Source of the DNA: Catenaria anguillulae PL171
Taxonomy: Eukaryota > Blastocladiomycota > Blastocladiomycetes > Blastocladiales > Catenariaceae
NCBI GenBank assembly: GCA_002102555.1
Contig: MCFL01000015.1
Location: 468,521 to 532,520 of the forward strand
Direction of reading: 5' to 3'
DNA: 64,000 nucleotides
Notes under the pieces: model-generated
What the model was told of the DNA's origin: nothing
Database searches by the model: none
The model's input: only the letters and a program-made list of their open reading frames with translations
Shown here: piece by piece, positions 55,251-64,000 of the stretch
Layout: every line of letters starts with the position of its first letter
How positions within the stretch are numbered: the first letter of the stretch is position 1
Made by a program: the position numbers and the translations under genes

Positions 55251-56055
55251 AGTATTCATCTGTTGCGGACCACACACATTGGTTGGCCACGGGCGTCGTC
55301 GTCGTCCGTGGATCGGACACCATTGTTGGGTTGGTCGACCAGGCATACACCGCTTGCCGCCACAATCATGCATGATCAATTACACATGATTCCTTTGTCA
55401 TGCATCCTTAATCAACAGACCCAGCCTACCGCTTGCGAGCAGAATACCTATGTATGTATGTTTCTCATGCCGCCTTGCCGATCGAGCCGTTCTTGAGATC
55501 GATTGCGATGCATCATTGCAGAAGCTTAAGGCAAGCACAAGAACCTGGCAACTCCTGGCAACAGGCACGGGCAGTGTATCCAGCAGGAGTCGAGCCAAGG
55601 GACGCGTGGGCCTCCGATCTTGAACCGCAGATCCTCTTCATTTGCCACGTGAGCCAAAGAACGGGAAATGCAGCCAATCAGAGAGCTCCAACACTTGAGT
55701 GCTTTGGAACCTCAACACACGTGCTTGACAGCCAGCGCCGCCGCCGCCCAACTTGCACTTGAGCTCGACAACGTCAGTGTCAGTGCGTGTTGATCACGAA
55801 CGCCCAAAAACATTGGTGCCATTGGTCGCTTGGCTCTGTCACATCCACATGGCAGCTCTCCCTCCATCCGGCAAGCAATCGTTAATTCCCACCATTTTTG
55901 CCACGAAAGCAGCGTGTACTCAGCCCGGTCGCCATCACCGCCCACATCGCATTCTGCCACCGCACCCGGAGCTCAACTCAAGCCGCCACCTCCATCTCGC
56001 CTACACGCTTCCCTAACCAGTGTCTCCCCACCCCTCATTGGATTCGCACACCACC
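55251..56055. other. Intergenic region between divergent genes
   Basis: No gene is supported. A 109-codon open frame at 55433-55762 (plus) has no family match. The SEC61 promoter lies at the right end. Confidence 0.4.
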
Positions 56056-57820
56056 ATGTCATGTACGCCGATATTCCGGACCTCCGCATGCATTCGATCC
56101 GCCCGTCGCCTTGAGTGTGTCGCCTGCGCCGACTTGTCTGCAGCCCAGCATCCATTGCATCCCTGAAAATATGGCAATCGCCAACCAGCTCGCCGACAGT
56201 GGCGCTCTGATTCGTTTACGGCAGCAGAAGACCTCAAGGCGGCGGCTTGGTGGATCGTGGTGACGAGCACAGTTTCTCATTTGCTCACGCTCTGTTCTTC
56301 TCTAGTCCGCTTCCTTCATCTGATCCGCCCCTTCATGGCGGTCCTGCCCGAGGTTTCGGCCCCGGAGCGCAAGGTCCCCTTCCAGCAAAAGGTTCTCTGG
56401 ACCGCCGTCACTCTCTTCATCTTCTTGTCCTGCTCGCAAATCCCGCTTTACGGCATCATGTCGTCGGGCTCGAGCGATCCCATGTACTGGTTGCGTGTCA
56501 TTCTCGCCAGTAACCGCGGTACCCTCATGGAACTCGGTATCACGCCCATCATTACCTCGGGTATGATTATGCAATTGCTGGCCGGCGCCAACATCATTGA
56601 AGTCGATTACACTGTCAAGGAGGATCGTGCATTGTTCAACGGTGCTCAAAAGCGTACGTATTCGTCTGCTTTTCATTCCTTCCGTGCTCACGGGCTCTCT
56701 CTCATGATTCTTACAAATGTCTCGCGCTGCTCGTATGTCCCCAGTTTTTGCTCTGCTTATCACTTTTGGCCAAGCCGCCGTCCAAGTCATGTCTGGTTTC
56801 TACGGCAACCCCAGTGAACTCGGCGCCGGAATTTGCGTGCTCCTCGTTCTCCAGCTTGTGTTTGCCGGCATGATTGTGATCCTCCTCGATGAGCTCCTGC
56901 AAAAGGGCTACGGTCTTGGCTCGGGTATTTCGCTCTTCATTGCCACCAACATTTGCGAAACTATTGTGTGGAAGGCCTTCTCGCCCACGACCATGAACAC
57001 TGGCCGTGGTCCCGAGTTTGAGGGCGCCATCATTTCGCTCTTCCACTTGCTCTTGACCCGCTCTGACAAGTTCCGCGCCCTCAAGGAGGCCCTCTACCGC
57101 CCGCACTTGCCCAACCTTCTCAACTTGGCTGCTACCGTTGTTGTGTTTGGCGTTGTCATCTACCTCCAAGGCTGGCGTGTCGAAATCCCCGTCAAGTCGA
57201 CCCGTGTCCAGGGCCAAACGGGCTCGTACCCGATCAAGCTTTTCTACACGTCCAACATGCCCATCATGCTCCAGTCTGCGCTCGCCTCCAACGTGTTCCT
57301 CGTGTCGCAATTGCTCCACACGCGCTTCCCTGACAACTTTGTCGTGCGCCTCTTGGGCGTGTGGAAGCCGTACGAGGGCTCGTCTCAGCTGATTGCCACC
57401 TCGGGGCTCGCCTACTACTTGACGCCTCCCCAGTCCATCACGGCCGCGCTCATGGACCCGATCCACTTCACCCTGTACACGACCATCTTGCTCGGCGGCT
57501 GTGCGTTGCTGTCCAAGGCTTGGATCGAGGTCTCTGGCTCGTCGCCGCGCGACGTGGCCCGCCAGCTCAAGGACCAAGGCCTTGTCATTCGTGGGTACCG
57601 TGACACGACCATGTACAAGGAGCTCAAGCGCGTGATCCCGACCGCCGCCATGTTGGGCGGTTTGTGCATTGGCTTGTTGTCCGTGTCTGCGGATTTGCTT
57701 GGTGCTATTGGCTCGGGTACCGGTATCTTGTTGGCCGTCACCATCATTTACCAGTACTTTGAGATCTTTGTCAAGGAGCAGATGGAGGCCGGCGGTGCTG
57801 GTTTCGACGGCGCCCAGTAA
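56056..57820 (+). CDS. SEC61: Sec61 alpha, protein-conducting channel of the ER
   Basis: Exons 56056-56062, 56306-56653 and 56745-57820 give 476 aa, the family's length. The first coding exon is 7 nt (ATGTCAT). Joined across a 243-nt intron it gives [18 protein letters not shown], matching the Sec61 alpha N-terminus. Further matches are [59 protein letters not shown] and [20 protein letters not shown]. It forms the ten-helix translocon pore with Sec61 beta and gamma in the ER membrane. No substitutions of note were se in the conserved blocks. Confidence 0.95.
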
Positions 57821-58086
57821 GGTTCTAGACTACTTGTGTTTACCCATGGATTGGGGGTGAGCAGTTGATTGGTTTTGTTCATTTCTTGGTTTTGAGTGTT
57901 GGAGGTATCTTTTTCTTTTCTTTTTGCCCAGTTTCATTGTCTTTGCCCGCTTTTCTTCTTTTGTCTCTCCCCCCCCAGTAAGTTGGTATTGTGCTATCTA
58001 AATATCTCAACTGCAATATCTGTATTTCTCATCGCCCTCCCTTGTTTCTCGCTTGACACACATATGACACCACCGCCCACCTCCAT

Positions 58087-60705
58087 TCATCGAGGCACTC
58101 GTTGTTCCTCCAATCGCCGCACCACCCGACTCAACTCATCCGACTCGCTCTGCAACTTGTCCAATGCCCGGCGCTCAATATCCCTTGCTGCCGCCGTCTT
58201 GACCAACTCGATCCTGGCCCTTTTGCCCGAGCCAGTGGCCTCGCCCGTGAAATACCCGCCTGTATTGTTTCGGTCCAGCTTGAGCCGGCGCAAGAATTCA
58301 CGCGCATCGGCAATCCCGTCAAACCCGTTGATGGTTAACGTGAGCGAGTTGGACTGCACAAACCGCTCAATGTCGGCATTGTTTGGGAACAAGAAGTTTG
58401 CGACGCGCCAAGACGTGGCGCCATTGGCAGGTACCTGGAATGTGTAGTGCGTGATCCGGCGGGCGAGCCAGCGCAGGCGTGAGTGCATGAGTGGGAGGAA
58501 TAGTGAGGCGGTGGTTGGGTGGGTGCCGGGAAGGTTGGCGAGGATTTCCTTGAGGGGCACGTCGAGTTGCGAAGGTTTATTGGCCGCGAGGTAGGATGCA
58601 ATGACGGATTCGAGCACGGGTGTTTGCTGCGACGGAATGAGGACACGCCAGAGGCGCGATTGGAGCTGCCAGTCGCGCAAGGCTTGCGAGGTTGGGATTG
58701 CCAAGTTGGAAAATGTTGCGGGAGCGAGCATGGACCAAACATGCACTGGGACGTTGTGCTGGATGGCGTAGCTCATGATGGAAAGCCCAGTGTCGAGTCG
58801 AGAGTCGAGCAGCTCGAGGCCGCGAACCATTCCGTTGGCCATGGCCTGCCAAACGGGCGGCTTCGACATGGCCTTGAGAAGCAATGGGTTGAGACGATCA
58901 AGCCAGCCGAACGGCAGAGGCCGCGCCGAAACAAGTGAATGGAGAAATGGTTGCCAACCAGCCGGGGCAATACCATCATTCATCGCGGCGAATACGAGCT
59001 CGAGTCCCACACACAGTGCGTCGTCTGTCTGGCGAATTGCATTCGCAACGAAAGCGTGCATGGCATACCAGAGTGGTGGTGAGCACATGGCGGCAATCAG
59101 CAGCGCAAATTGATCGCCAGCATTCCGTGGATGGAAGTCAAAGGCTTCGGCCGATGTCATGGCAGGGTAGGGATTTGGGAAAGTGGCGAAGAACGCCGGA
59201 ACCGAATCGACAAGCGAGCGTGTAACAATGAGTTGGAACAGCTCGGCAGCGACTTGATTCGTGCTCCTGTACAACGCGCGACGAAGAGGTGACGGTGTAT
59301 CCTTGACAAACTTGGGCATGGCTGCCATGATGCGATTCAAGGTGCCGGCGTCAATGTTGGGTTGTTGGACGAGGATGTTATGCAGGACCTCCTTGTTGCC
59401 AGAAAACGGCGCCGTCGACCATGGACCGGTTGAAGCTGATACCGCCACAAGGAGAAACTTGAAGTACTGGGTATCCTTGGTAACCCCAGCGTTTCCTGTG
59501 TACTCTTCCACGGACGACTCCGAGTACCCACGCCACAACCCCTTCTCACTCTTCTCGTCCGGGTTGATAAGTTGCCCCAGATTCACCCTGGACTGGAGCA
59601 ACTCGCTCTTGTCCGTCCCGTCCATCGAATACAACTTGGAGAACGATGTGCTCGAATCCAGCTCGAACCAACAACGATCTTCGCCATAGCAGCTCTCGTC
59701 ACCATACGACACGAAGCGTTTGCCGTGAAGGAGGTAAAACGTGAATCGCTGGTCTTGCGGCAAGTGTGCATTCGCCGCTTGAAGCATGCGGACACGGTCG
59801 CGGTCAGCGCCCTTGAGTGCCTTGAGGCCAAGTGCGGCAATCGAGGCCGTGGTGTAATGATGGTCCATGAAATAGTGGAAGACTGCCTCTTGCTCGGCAA
59901 TGTCGGCGAGGTGAGTGGCAATGTCAGCAGCGCATTGGTGGGCAACTTGCAAATCCACATGATCTTGGCCGCGCGGCCAACACACGGAGTAAACGAGGGC
60001 GAGGCGGTATCCGCTCACGACAGGCTTGAGCTCGTGCTCGGCGTCGGCGTAGTGCACAGCGAAATGCGAACGGAAGGCGCTGGTGCCCCCGGCAGCTCCA
60101 AAATCGTGAGCAACGGCGGTCCCATCTGGTTGATACACGACCAGCTCACCACCCTGGTGCACCGATGGCAACTGAATGACCAGCGTGGCAAACATGCGAT
60201 CCTCCTTTTCGGTGTCCCGATGGCGCACGAAATGGCATCCGCTCTCGTACAGGAGCATCTTGTACAGGTGGAGCTCGAGCGGCATCGCGGGACATCCGAG
60301 CTTGTCGGCGATGGTTGGCATTAAAGCTCTGAGCCCGCGATGCCACCCCGGATTGGTAAATGACACTTGATTCCGGTCAAACTCCCACGTTCGGCGCACG
60401 GCCATGTCGGTCAGTGTCTGCTCGCCGCGGCCAAACGGCGCCAAGTGACCGAATTCGGCCAGGCGGGCGGCGAACGATGGATCAACAAGAGGGAGCGGGA
60501 CAAGGCCAACCCCTTGCACATGCATGCCGGGCACACCGGGTAACGTATTGGCCAGGCCGCCAAAAGTGAATTCGCCCAAGGCCGGCGCCTCGCGTAGCAA
60601 GTCGCTGATTTGGGCGGCGGGCGAATCTGGGTCATCGTGCTCGACCTCTGTTTCGGAGTCGGGGTTGCTGTCTTCGTCGTATGTGCGGGTGTACTTGATT
60701 GCCAT
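58087..60705 (-). CDS. 2OG-Fe(II) oxygenase family protein, large
   Basis: Single exon, 872 aa. An acidic N-terminus leads to a prolyl-4-hydroxylase-like dioxygenase core at residues about 110-250: ELHLYKMLLYESGCHFVRHR, then DTEKEDRMFATLVIQLPS, GGELVVY and SGYRLALVYSVCW. The HRD in FVRHRDTEK supplies the His and Asp iron ligands. The distal His is probably in the strand FRSHFAVHYADAEHELKP, and the Arg of SGYRLALVY would bind 2-oxoglutarate. The remaining 600 residues are helical with no named domain. The family oxidises proteins or small molecules using iron, O2 and 2-oxoglutarate. The substrate here is unknown. Confidence 0.75.
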   Translation of the reverse strand: MAIKYTRTYDEDSNPDSETEVEHDDPDSPAAQISDLLREAPALGEFTFGGLANTLPGVPGMHVQGVGLVPLPLVDPSFAARLAEFGHLAPFGRGEQTLTDMAVRRTWEFDRNQVSFTNPGWHRGLRALMPTIADKLGCPAMPLELHLYKMLLYESGCHFVRHRDTEKEDRMFATLVIQLPSVHQGGELVVYQPDGTAVAHDFGAAGGTSAFRSHFAVHYADAEHELKPVVSGYRLALVYSVCWPRGQDHVDLQVAHQCAADIATHLADIAEQEAVFHYFMDHHYTTASIAALGLKALKGADRDRVRMLQAANAHLPQDQRFTFYLLHGKRFVSYGDESCYGEDRCWFELDSSTSFSKLYSMDGTDKSELLQSRVNLGQLINPDEKSEKGLWRGYSESSVEEYTGNAGVTKDTQYFKFLLVAVSASTGPWSTAPFSGNKEVLHNILVQQPNIDAGTLNRIMAAMPKFVKDTPSPLRRALYRSTNQVAAELFQLIVTRSLVDSVPAFFATFPNPYPAMTSAEAFDFHPRNAGDQFALLIAAMCSPPLWYAMHAFVANAIRQTDDALCVGLELVFAAMNDGIAPAGWQPFLHSLVSARPLPFGWLDRLNPLLLKAMSKPPVWQAMANGMVRGLELLDSRLDTGLSIMSYAIQHNVPVHVWSMLAPATFSNLAIPTSQALRDWQLQSRLWRVLIPSQQTPVLESVIASYLAANKPSQLDVPLKEILANLPGTHPTTASLFLPLMHSRLRWLARRITHYTFQVPANGATSWRVANFLFPNNADIERFVQSNSLTLTINGFDGIADAREFLRRLKLDRNNTGGYFTGEATGSGKRARIELVKTAAARDIERRALDKLQSESDELSRVVRRLEEQRVPR

Positions 60706-61002
60706 TGTGCTTGTCAGTATATGTGCTGGTCGTCAGGGCGCACTGGTATGGACAGTTCATTGGCGTCAGAGCAGCATCTCGCAGAAAAGATTTCATGTGA
60801 GACTTTCGTGTGATCGGAGAGCCGAGATCACCTCTGATCACACCAACATGAAGGGATAGGCCCGCTCAAATTGTCAAGGTTGGGTTGATGGTATGGACAT
60901 GGGTACTGAATTTTCTGGTATGGAACGGATTTTTTGTAAATATATGGTGTGGAAATCAAGTCGAAATCAAGTCGAATCGAGTCGGGTCTGGTCTGGTCAT
61001 TG

Positions 61003-62382
61003 TCACAGTTGGATCCATGCAAAAACGAAAAGGCCTACGATAGCCCATGCAGACTGTCGGGATGACGTCGCTGCAGATGACATTGGCTGTCGAGCAAATA
61101 TCCCACGCATGGCCGGCTGCCAATCCTCGTCGTCCACCGATATGGAAAGGTCTTTCCAAGCAGCGGAAGCAGGCATAAGCGGGCCGGGCCTGCCCAACCG
61201 ACACTCTTCCTCCGACACGACGGCCCATCCATTTCCTTCAAACCATGCAATCGCTGGTTCCAAGAGATTGACTGGGGAAAAGTACACGAGTGACTTGATG
61301 CCCGGGTGGCCCAGAAGCAAGCCGGGGTTGGCGCCAGGGGGTAAGAAGGGGAGCAGGACACGCGGTGTTGCTGTCGAGTTGTTGGCATTGACGGCATCAA
61401 CAAGGACGATTGGATACTTGGCGACGGCCGGTGGAATTTGATCGCGGGTGACGATGGATGTGGACGAGTTGCTGTGAGTGGGAACAGCGAAAAGTGAGTG
61501 AATTGAATGGACAACGGAGAGGGATTCTATCGTGATGCGAGGCAAAGCGTACTCATTTGAAATGGCCACAATCACCACTTCCTTGCTCTGCTCGCACCTC
61601 TGCAGCCCAGTATTGCAATGCACGAGCCGGTCGTCGATGATGATGGCGCAATCGATACGACAACTCTGACACGTCTCGTGTGCCTGGCATACACCGTCGC
61701 CACAGGTGACTTGCGGATCCAGGAGAGGAGGAGTTTCCTTTGGTGGGCCGTCCGTTTGCGTTCCAGTCGCACTTGGAGTGGCGGGCGGAGAAACAGTACG
61801 CCCCGGATTGAGGCGAGTAGCACTGTCGTCACTTGCTGGTGACGGCGATGGGTTGGACACAGAGCCATCAGCGCGATTCGGGGTGCCTGGGATTGGTGGC
61901 TGTGTTGGAGAAGGTGCTGAGGCGCTTCCTCCCGTGCGTGGAGTAGACGATGGCTGCGGCCCGAGCCGGGCAGTTGTGGATGACGGGCGGGTTGGCTGCA
62001 CGAGCTCAGGCGAACTCCTGCTCAGACCGCCGCCAACAGCTGGGTCCGGATCTGAACTGAAAAAATCACGGACGCGGCCAAAGATGTCTCGGCCCCAATT
62101 TCTGAGTCTGTCCCACGAGTCCGAGAGCCAAGATCCGACTCCGCTCGAGCTTGGTTGATTGAGGGAACTTGTGGTTGATGTTATGATGGTGGTGCGAGAC
62201 ACTACCGTTGTACAGCTAGTGAACCGCGGGTCACAAGACTGCCCAAGTGTGGGAACGGCGAGGAAGAGGAGGAAAACTAGGGTCGACGCCAAGACGAAGC
62301 AGTGTAGGAGCGAGAGCGGTGCTCGCCGCCTCGCGCGCCTTGATAACCGCAAACTCGATGGAGATGAAGTGCATAGGGCCAT
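61003..62382 (-). CDS. Secreted, probably GPI-anchored protein with a CGDGVC cysteine motif
   Basis: Exons 62382-61553 and 61471-61003. The 81-nt intron is stop-free and in frame. The protein has 432 aa. A basic N-terminus and a hydrophobic signal (FVLASTLVFLLFLAVPTLGQ) precede CDPRFTSC. A long Ser/Thr/Pro-rich stretch follows, then CGDGVCQAHETCQSCRIDC, a six-Cys motif of the CGNGxCxxGExCxxCxxDC kind found in many eukaryotic surface proteins. The C-terminal half ends in a hydrophobic tail (AWAIVGLFVFAWIQL) after small residues, as in a GPI-anchor signal. Likely place: cell wall or plasma membrane surface. Confidence 0.65.
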   Translation of the reverse strand: MALCTSSPSSLRLSRRARRRAPLSLLHCFVLASTLVFLLFLAVPTLGQSCDPRFTSCTTVVSRTTIITSTTSSLNQPSSSGVGSWLSDSWDRLRNWGRDIFGRVRDFFSSDPDPAVGGGLSRSSPELVQPTRPSSTTARLGPQPSSTPRTGGSASAPSPTQPPIPGTPNRADGSVSNPSPSPASDDSATRLNPGRTVSPPATPSATGTQTDGPPKETPPLLDPQVTCGDGVCQAHETCQSCRIDCAIIIDDRLVHCNTGLQRCEQSKEVVIVAISNEYALPRITIESLSVVHSIHSLFAVPTHSNSSTSIVTRDQIPPAVAKYPIVLVDAVNANNSTATPRVLLPFLPPGANPGLLLGHPGIKSLVYFSPVNLLEPAIAWFEGNGWAVVSEEECRLGRPGPLMPASAAWKDLSISVDDEDWQPAMRGIFARQPMSSAATSSRQSAWAIVGLFVFAWIQL

Positions 62383-63047
62383 GGTCGTCTATGCTGTAAT
62401 GCTGAAGCTGGAGACGCAAACTGCTCTCGGGCAGATTGAATGAGTATCGAATGGATGGGGTGTGCAACGTTGAGGGAGCTATTTATTTTCGTACCCGGAG
62501 TCGTTCGCAAGTCAACACCTCTATTGCTATCAGCGTTTCTTGAAAACGTGAATGGAGAGGGGGATGTATATCAATGGGATAAACGAGCGGGGGCCGACTC
62601 GTCCCGCAGTGGATATAAATCGGGAGTCTTTCCGCCGGCAAGGTGACATATGGCGAGAGGTCATGCGAGGCTATACAAGTAAGTACGTTGGCAAGATCTC
62701 GCAATTCGAAAACATTTCATCAACTTGGCACGGCAAGGTTGTTGGCCGGTGGCAAGCTTGGTGCCCGGACTGTGTGCCGAGTCCAGCATGTTGATCGAGA
62801 GATCGTTGGTGAGCGCCGGCTATTTCGTTTTGTACTCATGACAAGGCAGACCAGGGGAGAACGGCTGGGGAGTATCAAGGACGCATGAACTTCGTGGCTG
62901 GGCGGGGAAGCGACAACCGTGACGCGGCGCGGATATTTATTTCGTGAGACATTTGAACCCACAATCCACCGACCTCGGAAATCCTCCCTGATTCCTCCCC
63001 CACTATCATGGCGACCATCGCAATGCAATGATGCAATTACGGACAAC
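62383..63047. other. Divergent promoter region
   Basis: Lies between the GPI-type gene (minus) and the F-box/zinc gene (plus). An AT-rich TATTTATT stretch near 62482 is about 100 nt upstream of the minus-strand start. No gene is seen. Confidence 0.4.
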
Positions 63048-64000
63048 ATGACAGTTCAATTCCCGACAACAAGCACACCCGAGGAACGCAAGAGTACTCT
63101 GGACTATTTGCCGTGTGAAGTGTTGAGTCACCTTTTGCGGACTGTGCTCATGACCCAAGGCCCACTCCTCCTTCAACGGCTCACGACAAGCTATCCATTG
63201 CTCAACCGGATTGCGCAAACAGACCGTCTCGTGTACCCGCGAACCTTGTACTTGGACATCCGGCCGTCACCGCCCAATGTAGGCGTTTGTGCATCCACTT
63301 CAGCATGGACCCAGTTGGCTCAAAACTTGTCGGCCGTTTATGCAATCCCCGACTCGGAAGATGAAGCCCTGGCGGGTTGCCCAGTGTCTGTTCAATTGAC
63401 TCCACACCCAATGGCCCCCTCGTCATGCATGATTCAAGCCATCAAGCCTTTGTTGACGATTGCTGGCTGCAAAGTATCGCTCGACCTCACGCTTTGGGTC
63501 GACGACATTCGCCTTCTAGCCAAATTCCTTTACGATCTTGACTCTACCTTGTCCGCCTTCCGCCTGCGAAGCAATCTGCTCACCCTCATCCACCGCGGTG
63601 CTCAATCACCCAAGCTCGCATTCCCATGGCGCCCGCACGGTACTTGGGCGAGAATTGGCATCTCCACTTGGCCACTGTCTGCCGTTCTTTGCTCACTCGT
63701 TCGCCCCTGTGCTGGTTGCGGCGAACATCGTGTGCTGTTTTCCCACCCTCACCAAACGAGCCTTGCCTGCTCTCGAGTCAACTGTGACTCCAATTTTGAC
63801 GGAACTGACTTGTGCAATCGCTGCCGCCCGCGAACACAGTGCTGGGAATGCGGGCAAGCCGTCCAGTGTGACAAGTGCTGGTTGAATGCCGGATGGACGA
63901 CGTATTCGCCGTTACGAAGCGTTGCACGAGTTTGACGCACGGACAGGTCCGGCGAGTATTCCTTGGGTGTGCCAAAAGTGTGTCGAGGTCGTGAGGCAGG
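63048..64000 (+). CDS. F-box-like protein with zinc-ribbon cysteines, cut by the window end
   Basis: From ATG 63048 the frame encodes an F-box-like start (LDYLPCEVLSHLLRTVL, then LQRLTTSYPLLNRI), a middle region without features, and a cysteine cluster: CAGCGEHRVLF, LACSRVNC, LCNRC, CWECG and CDKCW. The frame then ends at 63935. The +1 frame carries on with RRYEALHEFDARTG and WVCQKCVEVV to the window edge and looks coding. So there is a frame change near 63880-63900 without splice signals. It may be a sequencing error or a real frameshift. The gene continues beyond 64000. Confidence 0.55.

Noticed and set aside
56711-57577. A 288-codon minus-strand open frame opposite SEC61
   Set aside because: Antisense shadow of Sec61 alpha, rich in Arg/Glu/His as expected from reversed codons.

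Overview
The window is eukaryotic nuclear DNA from a gene-dense, intron-containing genome. Introns are short (mostly 65-90 nt), begin GTATGT, GTACGT or similar and end in AG. Two genes point to an organism that builds motile flagella: an NME5/RSP23-type nucleoside diphosphate kinase with a Dpy-30 tail (6317-7337) and a CFAP144/FAM183 microtubule protein (9592-10209). An ENA-like (type IID) cation ATPase and F-box and DUF6604 proteins fit a fungus. The best guess is a zoosporic, early-diverging fungus (Blastocladiomycota or chytrid). That placement is inference, not proof.

Layout. 0.8-3.1 kb: two tandem cysteine-rich single-pass membrane proteins. 3.1-6.0 kb: a multi-BRCT protein of the Rtt107/Brc1/PTIP kind. 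6.3-10.2 kb: the two flagellar genes, flanking a decayed, 5'-truncated copy of a DUF6604 gene. Its whole relative lies inverted at 10.8-13.8 kb. 14.2-15.7 kb: an F-box/LRR-like protein. 15.9-19.1 kb: P-type ATPase. 19.5-20.2 kb: a membrane protein with a PPxY tail. 21.5-23.2 kb: secreted subtilisin. 23.7-29.1 kb: hotdog thioesterase, a ubiquitin-like gene, HemW/RSAD1 and homoserine kinase. 29.5-37.4 kb: two long disordered Ser/Pro-rich proteins. 37.8-40.3 kb: an F-box gene and its shortened tandem relic. 40.9-43.9 kb: an FAD monooxygenase with a long disordered tail. 46.2-48.7 kb: dihydrolipoamide dehydrogenase and mitochondrial ribosomal protein bL32m. 49.3-53.6 kb: two more members of the cysteine-rich membrane family with a Ser/Thr-rich membrane protein between them. 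54.5-60.7 kb: a small C2 protein, Sec61 alpha and a 2OG-Fe(II) oxygenase. 61.0-64.0 kb: a probable GPI-anchored wall protein and an incomplete F-box/zinc-ribbon gene.

Most of the recognised genes are housekeeping and unlinked in function. The least ordinary content is the four-member family of cysteine-rich type I membrane proteins. Their ectodomains share a cysteine pattern. Their cytoplasmic tails share a short tyrosine motif (VEYVTL / VDYVEV / VEYVTV), and three members share a C-terminal PGDxELxLP motif. This looks like a lineage-specific surface receptor or adhesin family. I know of no described function for it.

Exon boundaries below were worked out by hand from splice motifs and frame continuity. 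Where the summed exon length is a multiple of three and the joined protein matches its family, I treat the model as good.
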